The notes under the pieces were generated by a model. That model was not told the origin of the DNA and did no database searches. It saw nothing but the letters and a program-made list of their open reading frames with translations. The position numbers were made by a program, and so were the translations under genes. Below are positions 7,995 to 17,408 of a stretch of 64,000 bases of DNA, one piece after another. The stretch is from Promethearchaeota archaeon (lineage in GTDB: Archaea > Asgardarchaeota > Lokiarchaeia > Sigyniarchaeales > SOKP01): positions 1 through 64,000 of the forward strand of contig JAHPZE010000021.1 of assembly GCA_019058365.1 (NCBI GenBank). The letters are read 5' to 3'. The first letter of the stretch is position 1; each line of letters opens with the position of its first letter.

Positions 7995-10900
7995 TTAACC
8001 TTTTTTCTTTTTTGCAGTTTCTTTAATCATTCTTTTAAGATTATCAACTTCTTCCCTTTCTTTGGCTTTCCGCAGTTCTTCTTGGAATTTGCTTCTTTGT
8101 TTTTCCTTTTTTCCAATTTCCTCTATAAGTTCTTGTTTGATTTTTAGTAAATCTCCCATCTCTTTACGAAACTCTTTTGCTTCATCTTTAATCTTCTTTC
8201 TTTTCTGTTTTTCAACTGATTTTTGTTCTTGTCTCTTCTTTTCAATTAGACCTATTACCTCATCTGATAATTCACCAACCTCTCCAATCATATTCTTTAA
8301 TTTTGCTTCTTCATCTTTTCTACGGCTATCTTCTAAAGCTCTTTGCTTATCTAATTGATCTTGAATAGATTGCATCCTAAGTTCCTCTTTTTTAACTCTT
8401 TCTTCTAATAGTTTTGCATTTTTAATTTCGGTTTCAATATATTTTACTTCTTCATCCCATCCAATTTCCTTGAACTTCATTATTGCAGAGTTAAAATTTT
8501 GATATGCCTTTTCAAAATTATGATAGGATGACCATTTTTTGCCTTCATCAATAAGTTTTAATCCATCATCTCTTAATTTATCAACTTGTCGCCTTTTCAG
8601 AATTGCATTTCTATATTGCTTTTCTTGCTTTCGTTTTAACTTTTCTTGTTCTAACCGTCTTTTTTTCACTTCTTCTTGAAATACTGCATATTCATTTTGC
8701 CTTTGTAGGTGAGCTTGTTCTTCTAATCTTTTCTTTTCAAAAAAATTCGCCTGTTCTTGTTGTAAATCTTTTATCAGAGCATTTAAGTTTTTTATCTCTG
8801 GTTCCCAACCAATATTTTCTTCTAAAATATGCCTTGCTTGAATATACAGAGATATTGATTTATTATAGTTGGGAATACGATGCTTCAGGTACTTTCCAGC
8901 TTCTTCTAACAGAGAATATGCTGATTCTCTTACACTCATTTGCTCTTGGATCATTTTTTCTCGTTCTTTCAGTGCTGATTGTCGAGCTTCTCTTTTTTCT
9001 TTTTCTTGCCTCTTTCTTTCTTCAATAAGGGCTTTTAAAGCTTTTTCTTCTTCTAATCGCTCTAATTCTTTTTGATACTTTAAGCCTTCTTCTTCTTCCT
9101 TTTGATGTTTTATTTTTTTTATTTTAAATATAGTATTATTTATAGAATCAGTTGGAAATTGTAATTCATTCAAAATATTTCCCGCCCTTCTATAACAAAC
9201 TATTGCATTATCATAATTTTGTTCTTTTAGAAAGCGTTCTCCTTCATCTAAAATCTTAAATGCTTGTTCTTTTCTTTCTTCTAACTTTGACTTTAGTTGT
9301 TCCATTTTTAAAATTTCTAATTCTTTTGTTTTCAAACGTTCTTTTTCAATCTGTAAACTTTCCGCTACTTTTTGATGAATATTCCACTCTTTTCGTTCTC
9401 TTTGAATGCTTTGTGTTAATTCTTTTTGTTTTGTCAGTTGATGTTCTCGTTTTTTCTCTTGAACTTTAAGAATTAATTCTCTTATTGAATCTGTTGGGAA
9501 CGCAATTTCACTTAAAATTAATTCCGCTGCATGATAATATTCCAAAGATTTATCATATTGCGATTGATTCATAAATATTTCAGCATCTTCAAGAAGATTA
9601 AAAGCTTCTTCCTTCCTTTTTTCCATGTATACCTGAATTTCTCTTCTTTTTTCTAATTCTGCTTGTCTAACTTTCATTTTCATCTCGTTTATTCTTACAC
9701 CCTCTGCAATTTTCTTTTGAAATCTACGTTCTTCTTGTTCTTCTTGAAATTGTAACTCTAGACTTTTTTGTTTAGCAATCAATTTCTCTTTATTTTTCTC
9801 TTGAATTTTATAAATCATTTCCCTAATTGCGTCAGTTGGGAATCCAATTTCATTTAAGAATAACTCTGCTTGACGATATTTTTCAATTGCTTGAGGATAT
9901 TGCTGGTTGTTAAAATATTTTTCTCCTTTATCCATTAAATCAAAAGCTTCCACTTTACGTTTTTCCATTATTTGTATTAACTTTTCCCGTTTTTGCATCT
10001 CTATCTCTTTAACTTTTAACCTTTTTTGTTCTCTCTGCATGTCTTCAGAAATTTTTTGCTGAAATTGTAATTCCTCTTTTTGTTGCTTTTTTAATAATTC
10101 AATTTCTAATTCTTTCTTTCTTTCAATTTCTCTTTTCCTAATTTCAATGGTTTTAACTGTATCTTGGAGCAATTTTAAATAATCACTTGTCCATCCTATT
10201 TCAGTCAGAAGTTTTATTGCATTTTGATAGTTCTGTAAGGCATTATGATAATTTTGTTGACCAAGTAATGTATAGCCATTATTTATTAATTTAAAGGCTT
10301 CTTGTTGCGTAGTTAAAGTTTGTGTAGTAATCAACTGTTTTGCTTGGATTAATGATTTTTGTTCTAGTACTTTTTCTTGCTCTATCTTCCTCAAATCATT
10401 TATCTTTTCCATAAATGCGTCAGTTTCTTTTTCCGTTTCTAAAGCTTCCTGAATAGCTTTCTGTTTTAATAGATCTTTTTCTCTTTTTTTGTATTCAATC
10501 TCTTGAATTGCTTTATTTATGATTGGAATTTCATCAATCCATTGAATTTCCGCAAAAATGTTAGCTACATCATGATAAACTTCAATAGCTTCATCAGATT
10601 TACCTTGTGAAAGTAAATCTTGAGATTTTTCTAATAACTTAAATGCATCTTCTTTTCTTTTCTCACGATAAGCAATTTCTTTTTCTATTTCTCTAAGTTT
10701 AATCTCTTGCTTCTTTAGTTCTTCTCTTTGTATTTTCATCTCATCGATAAGTCTTTGTTGAAATAGTTGTTCTTCTTTTTCCTCTTCTAAAGCAGTTTTT
10801 AAATCTTGCTGCTTTTTTAATTCCATCTCACGTTTCTTATTTTCAATAGTTATAATTGAATTTTGTATTAATTCAATTTCACTTTCCCATTGAATTTCTT

Positions 10901-13900
10901 TAAAGATTTGAGCTGCAGTTCGATATAATACAATTGCATCATCAAACTTTCCTTTGTCGATTTGCTTTTGAGCTTCCTCTAATTTATTAAATGCTTGTTC
11001 CTTTTTCTGTTCATAAATTTTCTGTAATTCTTCTTGTTTTAATAGTTCAGCTTGTTTTTCTTTCATTTTATGTTGTTCTAATTTTATTTTTTCTAAAACC
11101 TGTTGTTGAAATAGCAGTTCTTCTTGTTCTCTTCTTGATTTTATTTCTAATTCTTTAAATTTATTTAAATCTTCTTCTCTTTTTTTCTCTTGAATCTTTT
11201 GAATCATTTCTTTAATAACTGTAGATGGAAAATTTATTTCATTTAATATCAATTCAGCTTGATGATATCTATCGATTGATTTATCGTATTCCCCTTTATT
11301 TAATAATGTTTCAGCGTCATCCATTATCTTAAAAGCCTCTAGCTTGCGATTCTCCATACTTCTTGCGAGATCTTCTCTCTTTTGCAATTCAATTTCTTTG
11401 GATTTAAATTTCTCTCGCTCTACCTGCATATATTCACTGATTTTCTTCTGAAACACATCATCCTCTTTTTGACGTTTTAATGAAGCCTCAAATTCTAATT
11501 GTTTTTCTTTTTCGCTCTCTTTTTTCTTTATGTTAATTGTTTGAATTGTATCATGCAATAATTTTAAATATCCTTCTCCCCAGCCAATATCCTTTAAAAG
11601 CTCTATTGCTTTTCTATAATTGTTTATTGCTTCATCAAAATTTTCAGCTTCTAGTAGAATGTCTCCATCTTCAATTAATCTAAATCCTTCTTGCTGTTCT
11701 GTTAAGTTTTGAGCAGAAATGCGCTTTTGTTGTTCCATTAAATCTTTTTCTTTCAAAAAATCCGTTTTTTCTCTCTCTCTTTGATATCTAATTCGATCAA
11801 TAAATGCTTTATCTTCAGTTTCTTTTTTAATTGCCTTTTGAAGGAGCTTTTGTTTACTTAATTCATTCTCTCTTTTTTTATTTTCAATACCATTGATTGC
11901 TTCTTGGATCACTGAAATTTCATCAGTCCATTGAATCTGAGCGAACATATTTGCCACGTTATAATATATTTCAAGTGCATCATCAAATTTTCTGTGCGAA
12001 ACAAAATCTTGAGCCTTTTCTAGTAAATCGAATGCCTCCTTCTTCTTTTCTTCACGATAGGAAAGCTCTTTTTCTCTTTCTCTTAAAACAATTTCTCTTT
12101 CCATAAATTTTTCGCGTTGAGTCTTCATTTCTTTTGTGATGAGTTCTTGAAATATCTTTTCTCGTTTTTCACGTTTTAATTCAGCTTGCAATTTTAACTG
12201 ATTCTGCAATTCTGCTTCTCTTTTCCTATTTTCAATTTCTACAATAGAATTTTGGATTAGAGTGATTTCATTTTGCCATTCAATGTCCGCAAAAAAGTTT
12301 ATAGCATATTGGAGGATCTCAATTGCATCGTCAAAATTATTTTGCTTTACATTTTCTTGTGCCTCTTCTAGTAATTTAAAACCTGCTTCTCTTTTTTCCT
12401 CACGATATTGTGATTCCTTTTCACGTTCCACTAACTCAATCTCTTTTGTTTTTAGTTTTTCACGTTCTTGTTGTAAATATTTTGAAATTTGTTTTTGGAA
12501 TGTTTCCTCACTTTTTTCTCTCTCAATAGCATCTTGCAGTTTTTTTTGTTTTTCGATGTTTTGCTGTCTTTGTAAATCTTCAACTTCTCTTATCGAATCC
12601 TCAATTAATGGAATTTCTTCTGTCCATTGAATTTCAGCAAATATATTTGCTGCATTTTGATATGCTAGAACTGTATCTTCATAGTTGCCTTTTTTTAAGG
12701 ACTCAATCGCAGAATCCAAAAATTCAAACGCAATATTTTTGCGATGTTCAAAAAACTTAATTTCTTTTTCAGTATCTTTTACAATAATTTCTTTCTTTTT
12801 TAAACGATCTCGCTCTTTATTTAAAAGAATAGCAATTTGCTTTTGAAAATCTAATTCTTCTCGTCTTCTTTCTTCTACTTTCTTCTGTTCTTCATATTTT
12901 TTTGTAAGCCGACTATGCTTCAGATTTTCTATATTTGAAATTGTGTTCTTGATCATTGATTTATAAACCTCCCAACCAGAGCCTAAATCTGTGAGTATTT
13001 CTAAAGCCTGGTTGTATTCTTTTATGGCATCATCAAAATTTTTTTCTTTTAATATTTCATCTGCTTTATCTAATATTATGAAAAGATTTTCTTCTTCCAA
13101 TACTTCATCGCTTCTTTTTGCTTCAAACTCCTTTCTCTTTGTATCTAATTCTTTTGCTGATTGGACTATCTGCTCTTTTTGCTTTTTATAAATTGAGTCT
13201 TGAAGAATCATTAAATCCTTTTGTCTTCTCTCTTTTAAATAATCAGCTGCAAGTTCTCTTTTTTGCTTACTTTTTATTCCATCAATTAAACTTATAATAG
13301 GCTGGACATATGAATCCCATTCTATTGATTTAAGAAGTTGAACTGCCTCATCTAATTTTTCAATTGCTGAATCATATCTTTTTTCCCTTTCAAGTCTGTT
13401 TCCAATATCTATCAGATTAAATGCTTTCATCTGAATTTGTTCATCATGCTGTTTCTTCACTTCAAATTCAATCAATTTTTCCTTTTTCATTTCTGCTTCT
13501 TTTTCTGAAACAATTTTTTGGTCCTCAATGTTACTTGTTAACTGCAGCGCTTCTTGCTTTTGCCGAACTTGAAGAGACTCATAATATTTTTTATCTGTTT
13601 TAAGTTTTTCAATTAATAATTGAATATTTTGAGTCTGAGCATCCCATCCGATAGATTTTAGTAATTCAATAGCTCTTTCATAATTCATTATCGCATTATC
13701 GAATTTCTTATCTTTTTCAAATATTTTAGCAGCATCAATATGGGCAAAAGCTTGATTTTGTATATCTTCTTCATGTTTTTTTTGTACTTGGAATTTGTTA
13801 ATAATTTCTCCTTTTTCAACACTGCTCTTTTGTCCAAACATACCAACAACTTGAGGTTTCTCGTCTGATAATACAGTAGGAATCTGTTGTTTCAAGTCCA

Positions 13901-14378
13901 CTTCCTGTTCTTGAGGGTGCTGAACAGCTTTTTGCTGTTTTAAATCTCTTGTTAGTTTATGAATTTTCAATTTTATATTCTCTAATTGAGTTTCAGACCA
14001 TCCTGCTTGAACTAATAGCTTTACTGCAGACAAATATTGTTGGATAGCATCTTCAAAGAAACCATCAAATTCCAGTTTCTTTGCGCCTTCTAATAAAATA
14101 AAAGCTTGATCTTGCAATTGTTCAATTTGAGCTTGAGTTTGAACTCGCTGATATAATGTCTCTTTTTGGATAAAATCCTTTAACTCACCAATCCTATCAT
14201 AAATCTCTTGGATTCTATGAATCAAAAACCCACTCTGCTTAAGAAGATCGGCTGCTTTTTGATAATTTGAAATAGCATTTTCTACATCTTTCTCTACTTC
14301 AAAATTTTGAGCAAGTTCTAAAAATTTTATAGCTTCTTGCGCTAATTCTTCTGGTTTTTGCAATTTTACCGAAGCCAC
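7995..14378 (-). CDS. Giant TPR-like/coiled-coil rod protein, 2127 aa
   Basis: This 2127-aa soluble protein is built almost wholly from helices, with no signal peptide or membrane span. About 18 copies of a TPR-like helical hairpin (consensus EAFxLLE..., then YDxAIxxYxxAxxIL, ending IxW or IxF) occur roughly every 115 residues. Each is followed by a Lys/Glu/Gln-rich segment expected to form a coiled coil (for example KKREL and EREKLK-type heptads). The last 140 residues are pure charged coiled coil. Units in the middle match best with units four further along, showing internal duplication. It starts at GTG 14378. It likely acts as a long scaffold or cytoskeletal linker, by inference. It sits upstream of E1 on the same strand. 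Confidence 0.85.
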   Translation of the reverse strand: MASVKLQKPEELAQEAIKFLELAQNFEVEKDVENAISNYQKAADLLKQSGFLIHRIQEIYDRIGELKDFIQKETLYQRVQTQAQIEQLQDQAFILLEGAKKLEFDGFFEDAIQQYLSAVKLLVQAGWSETQLENIKLKIHKLTRDLKQQKAVQHPQEQEVDLKQQIPTVLSDEKPQVVGMFGQKSSVEKGEIINKFQVQKKHEEDIQNQAFAHIDAAKIFEKDKKFDNAIMNYERAIELLKSIGWDAQTQNIQLLIEKLKTDKKYYESLQVRQKQEALQLTSNIEDQKIVSEKEAEMKKEKLIEFEVKKQHDEQIQMKAFNLIDIGNRLEREKRYDSAIEKLDEAVQLLKSIEWDSYVQPIISLIDGIKSKQKRELAADYLKERRQKDLMILQDSIYKKQKEQIVQSAKELDTKRKEFEAKRSDEVLEEENLFIILDKADEILKEKNFDDAIKEYNQALEILTDLGSGWEVYKSMIKNTISNIENLKHSRLTKKYEEQKKVEERRREELDFQKQIAILLNKERDRLKKKEIIVKDTEKEIKFFEHRKNIAFEFLDSAIESLKKGNYEDTVLAYQNAANIFAEIQWTEEIPLIEDSIREVEDLQRQQNIEKQKKLQDAIEREKSEETFQKQISKYLQQEREKLKTKEIELVEREKESQYREEKREAGFKLLEEAQENVKQNNFDDAIEILQYAINFFADIEWQNEITLIQNSIVEIENRKREAELQNQLKLQAELKREKREKIFQELITKEMKTQREKFMEREIVLREREKELSYREEKKKEAFDLLEKAQDFVSHRKFDDALEIYYNVANMFAQIQWTDEISVIQEAINGIENKKRENELSKQKLLQKAIKKETEDKAFIDRIRYQREREKTDFLKEKDLMEQQKRISAQNLTEQQEGFRLIEDGDILLEAENFDEAINNYRKAIELLKDIGWGEGYLKLLHDTIQTINIKKKESEKEKQLEFEASLKRQKEDDVFQKKISEYMQVEREKFKSKEIELQKREDLARSMENRKLEAFKIMDDAETLLNKGEYDKSIDRYHQAELILNEINFPSTVIKEMIQKIQEKKREEDLNKFKELEIKSRREQEELLFQQQVLEKIKLEQHKMKEKQAELLKQEELQKIYEQKKEQAFNKLEEAQKQIDKGKFDDAIVLYRTAAQIFKEIQWESEIELIQNSIITIENKKREMELKKQQDLKTALEEEKEEQLFQQRLIDEMKIQREELKKQEIKLREIEKEIAYREKRKEDAFKLLEKSQDLLSQGKSDEAIEVYHDVANIFAEIQWIDEIPIINKAIQEIEYKKREKDLLKQKAIQEALETEKETDAFMEKINDLRKIEQEKVLEQKSLIQAKQLITTQTLTTQQEAFKLINNGYTLLGQQNYHNALQNYQNAIKLLTEIGWTSDYLKLLQDTVKTIEIRKREIERKKELEIELLKKQQKEELQFQQKISEDMQREQKRLKVKEIEMQKREKLIQIMEKRKVEAFDLMDKGEKYFNNQQYPQAIEKYRQAELFLNEIGFPTDAIREMIYKIQEKNKEKLIAKQKSLELQFQEEQEERRFQKKIAEGVRINEMKMKVRQAELEKRREIQVYMEKRKEEAFNLLEDAEIFMNQSQYDKSLEYYHAAELILSEIAFPTDSIRELILKVQEKKREHQLTKQKELTQSIQRERKEWNIHQKVAESLQIEKERLKTKELEILKMEQLKSKLEERKEQAFKILDEGERFLKEQNYDNAIVCYRRAGNILNELQFPTDSINNTIFKIKKIKHQKEEEEGLKYQKELERLEEEKALKALIEERKRQEKEKREARQSALKEREKMIQEQMSVRESAYSLLEEAGKYLKHRIPNYNKSISLYIQARHILEENIGWEPEIKNLNALIKDLQQEQANFFEKKRLEEQAHLQRQNEYAVFQEEVKKRRLEQEKLKRKQEKQYRNAILKRRQVDKLRDDGLKLIDEGKKWSSYHNFEKAYQNFNSAIMKFKEIGWDEEVKYIETEIKNAKLLEERVKKEELRMQSIQDQLDKQRALEDSRRKDEEAKLKNMIGEVGELSDEVIGLIEKKRQEQKSVEKQKRKKIKDEAKEFRKEMGDLLKIKQELIEEIGKKEKQRSKFQEELRKAKEREEVDNLKRMIKETAKKKKG

Positions 14379-14543
14379 CTAATTGTAATTTGAAATTAAA
14401 AATGTAAACACTTTTCTTACTTTACTTTAACCAACTAAGTAATTAAACTTTTTATATTATGATTATTATTTTAACTAATTTAGTGAAAACGATACGCAAT
14501 TTTGAATTTACCATAATATTGAAATCAAATTTTTAAATAGAAA

Positions 14544-14551
14544 TTATATAC
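14544..14551 (+). promoter_or_regulatory. TATA-like box before the RACo-like gene
   Basis: An ATTATATA-type sequence lies about 20-25 bases before the ATG at 14569. With archaeal TATA-to-start spacing, transcription would begin at or next to the ATG, so the mRNA would be leaderless. Confidence 0.4.
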
Positions 14552-14568
14552 ATAATTGAACCTAAAAT

Positions 14569-16524
14569 ATGGAAGCAAAAAACGGAAATATTATTATTGA
14601 TTTTGAACCAATTTCAAGAAGAGTGCTTTTTTCAGATGATTACTCGCTTTATGAAATTCTTTCAGAATTAAACGTGCCAATAAGTTCGATATGTGGAGGT
14701 TTAGGGACCTGTGGAAAATGTAAGGTCCTAATTCAACGGGGTAAGGAGTATTTGAATAATCCCACTCCTTCTGAAAAAAAATTTTTAAGTAATAATGAAA
14801 TTGAAGATGGATGGCGTCTCGCTTGTCAAACAAAAATTGATATTAAAAAAAAAACATATCTTGAAACACTTCAAGTCCCACAATTTCGCGTATTTTTGCC
14901 CCGTGAACTTTTACTTGAAGATTTTAACATTTTAGTGTCAGGGATCAGTAAGGGAATTGAAATTAGACCAGCTATTACAAAGATTTTCATTGAAGTAAAA
15001 AAATCATCATTAAAGGAACCAATTGCAGATTTTGAAAGGATTGAATCAGCTCTTTTGTCTAAAAGTACGAATTTGAATAGAAATGATGAAATTAAGATAG
15101 ATTTTAACGTTCTAAATGATATTCCGACTCTTCTAAGAGAAAATCAATACAAAATCACTTTAGTTTTATGGAATAATACTAATATTATCACTTGTGAGCC
15201 AGGTAATACTCTTGAAGAGAATTTTGGAATCGCTTTTGATATTGGGACTACCACAATTGTGGGGTATCTGATGAATTTGAATAACGGAAAAATTTATGCG
15301 GTTGATTCAAAATTGAATAGTCAAACTGCATATGGAGAGGATTTAATAACACGTTTAACATTTATAAAAGATAATCAAAAAAATCTTCAGAAATTAAATT
15401 CTGCCGTAATAAATGATTTAAATGAAATAATTGCAAACGTATGTAATAAAGCAAATATTAAACCTTCTCAAATCTATGAAGCTAGTGTTGTAGGAAATTC
15501 TGTTATGCATCACATTTTTTTAGGATTAAACCCTGTTAATATAGGTTTAAGTCCATTTATTCCAGTCATTCAAAAAAATTTGAATATTAAAGCAAAAAAT
15601 TTAAATCTTAATATTTTAAAAAACGGAAATGTGTATACATCTCCATTAATTGCTGGTTTTGTTGGAGCCGATACTATAGGCGTTATTCTCTCGTCGCGTG
15701 TCTTTAATGAAAAAGAGCTTACTTTAGCTATTGATATAGGTACTAATGGCGAAATCATTGTAGGGAATCGTAAGATTCTGGCAGTAGGATCATGTGCTGC
15801 AGGTTCTGCTTTGGAAGGGGCTCATATTGCTGATGGAATGAGAGCTGCGGCAGGTGCAATTGATAAAATTAAAATTGATCCCAAGAATTTGGATGTATCC
15901 TATACTACAATCAAACATAAGAAACCAATAGGGATATGTGGCTCTGGATTGGTTGATGTAATAGCAGAGATGTTGAAATCTAAAATAATTACAAGAAGTG
16001 GTAATTTCAATAAAGAAATTATTAATCATGAAAGATTTATTAAAAACGATAAAAATGTAGAATTTATTGTGGCTAAAAATGAAGAAACATCTTTAGATAA
16101 GGACATAACGATTAGCCAAAACGATGTGAGACAAATCCAAATGGCAAAAGCTGCATTTTATGCTGGCGCAAAGATTATTCTGAATAATTTAAAGCGTAAT
16201 TTAAAAATTGAACAAGTCTTTTTAGCAGGCGCTTTTGGAAATTATATTAATGCTTATAATGCAAAATTTATAGGCATGATTCCAGATATTCATGATGATA
16301 ACATTTTTCAGATAGGCAATGCTGCTGGAATAGGAGCACAACACTGTTTATTGAATAAAGATTTGCGAAATAAAGCACAAACATTATTAAAGAAAATTCA
16401 ATACATTGAAATTGCAGTAGATAAAAGCTTTCAAAAAGAATACGCTGAGGCAATGTACTTTCCTCATTTAAATCTTGATTATTTTCCAAGCTTAAAAGAA
16501 TATAAAGTAATCCCCAAAAGGTAA
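14569..16524 (+). CDS. RACo-like corrinoid-protein reactivator (2Fe-2S ferredoxin + ASKHA domains)
   Basis: This 651-aa protein joins an N-terminal plant-type 2Fe-2S ferredoxin domain to an ASKHA-fold ATPase. The cluster cysteines are Cys42, Cys48, Cys51 and Cys86 (CGGLGTCGKC ... LACQT). The actin-like half shows phosphate loops FDIGTTTIVGY (about residue 223 on) and AIDIGTNGEI, then SCAAGSALEG. This layout matches RACo, which reduces inactive Co(II) corrinoid proteins with ATP hydrolysis, for example in the Wood-Ljungdahl corrinoid iron-sulfur protein or methyltransferase systems. Members of this family have DUF4445-type C-termini. No corrinoid protein is adjacent in the window, so the partner is unknown. 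Confidence 0.85.
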   Translation: MEAKNGNIIIDFEPISRRVLFSDDYSLYEILSELNVPISSICGGLGTCGKCKVLIQRGKEYLNNPTPSEKKFLSNNEIEDGWRLACQTKIDIKKKTYLETLQVPQFRVFLPRELLLEDFNILVSGISKGIEIRPAITKIFIEVKKSSLKEPIADFERIESALLSKSTNLNRNDEIKIDFNVLNDIPTLLRENQYKITLVLWNNTNIITCEPGNTLEENFGIAFDIGTTTIVGYLMNLNNGKIYAVDSKLNSQTAYGEDLITRLTFIKDNQKNLQKLNSAVINDLNEIIANVCNKANIKPSQIYEASVVGNSVMHHIFLGLNPVNIGLSPFIPVIQKNLNIKAKNLNLNILKNGNVYTSPLIAGFVGADTIGVILSSRVFNEKELTLAIDIGTNGEIIVGNRKILAVGSCAAGSALEGAHIADGMRAAAGAIDKIKIDPKNLDVSYTTIKHKKPIGICGSGLVDVIAEMLKSKIITRSGNFNKEIINHERFIKNDKNVEFIVAKNEETSLDKDITISQNDVRQIQMAKAAFYAGAKIILNNLKRNLKIEQVFLAGAFGNYINAYNAKFIGMIPDIHDDNIFQIGNAAGIGAQHCLLNKDLRNKAQTLLKKIQYIEIAVDKSFQKEYAEAMYFPHLNLDYFPSLKEYKVIPKR

Positions 16525-16707
16525 AATTTGGTCATCAGAATTTCCCTACTTAATTTTATTTGTTTTTATGTGATTTTAAAACCATAGAAATGAATAAAAA
16601 TCATTATTACTTTATGTAAAAATATTTAAATTTAGAATTTATTTTATCTTTAATTTAGTCTATATTAATAAATTAAATAAATTCTTAAATACCATTTATA
16701 ATATTTA

Positions 16708-16715
16708 TTTATATA
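16708..16715 (+). promoter_or_regulatory. TATA-like box before the Rab-like GTPase
   Basis: TTTATATA lies about 55 bases before the ATG at 16769, in a long AT-rich run. Transcription would start near 16740, giving a short leader that holds GTGAGTG just before the start codon. This is a pattern match only. Confidence 0.35.
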
Positions 16716-16768
16716 CACAATTAAAAAAAAAATTAAAAGATTGTAAAAACCGACGTGAGTGAAGCTTT

Positions 16769-17293
16769 ATGTCAAGTTTTAAACTAAAAGTATTATTAAC
16801 TGGCGCCGCTGCTGTGGGAAAGACTAGTCTTGTTCAGAGATTCATCAAAAACAGGTTCCAAGCAAATTATAAATTAACTGTTGGCGTAGATATTTTAACT
16901 AAAGATGTAGAATTCAGACAAGGTGAAATAGCAACACTTTCTATATGGGATATTGGAGGACAACAGAGGTTTGAGTTTATCCGTAGTACATTTTACAAAG
17001 GAGCAGCTGGAGCTTTATTAGTCTTTGACTTAACTCGAGAACAGACATACACGGAAACAAGGAAATGGCTTACGGAGATTCGTCAATTCGCCGGTGAGAA
17101 CATTCCATTTGTTTTGATTGGGAATAAAGCAGATTTAATGGAAGATGTTGGCGTAGTAATTGATCGAGATGAAGCCCGTTCATTTGCAGAAAATGAGGGG
17201 AGTATTTATATAGAAACTTCTGCTAAGACTGGGATTAATGTTGATGAATCTTTTACAGAGTTAACCCGTCGAATAATTGACTCAAGAACTTAA
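16769..17293 (+). CDS. Rab-like small GTPase
   Basis: This 174-aa Ras-superfamily GTPase is a molecular switch, closest in pattern to Rab. G1 is TGAAAVGKTS (11-20), and switch I has the conserved Thr in KLTVGVD. G3 is WDIGGQQRF (60-68) with catalytic Gln65, G4 is NKAD (119-122), and G5 is ETSAKTG (149-155). It ends at DSRT directly after the last helix, with no C-terminal cysteine, so eukaryote-style prenylation is impossible here. Membrane contact, if any, must come from partners. Asgard genomes are known to carry many such GTPases. It is monocistronic by appearance, with a TATA-like box upstream. Confidence 0.93.
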   Translation: MSSFKLKVLLTGAAAVGKTSLVQRFIKNRFQANYKLTVGVDILTKDVEFRQGEIATLSIWDIGGQQRFEFIRSTFYKGAAGALLVFDLTREQTYTETRKWLTEIRQFAGENIPFVLIGNKADLMEDVGVVIDRDEARSFAENEGSIYIETSAKTGINVDESFTELTRRIIDSRT

Positions 17294-17408
17294 GCTTTAA
17301 GAATAAATTTATTTACCTAAATTCTAATTTAGTAATTTGATTAGAAGTTCTGTTTCTTAAAAATAAAAGTCGTTTTCTTCAACTTTTTTTAAAGATGTAT
17401 TGAAGGTC

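Noticed and set aside
8062..13603. Several long plus-strand open frames opposite the giant coiled-coil gene
   Set aside because: They are Ser/Phe/Leu-rich antisense shadows caused by the Glu/Lys/Gln codon bias of the real gene; no family match and no own promoter.
7995..14378. Regular repeats considered as CRISPR or satellite DNA
   Set aside because: The periodicity is at the protein level within one open frame; the DNA repeats are diverged and not separated by spacers.
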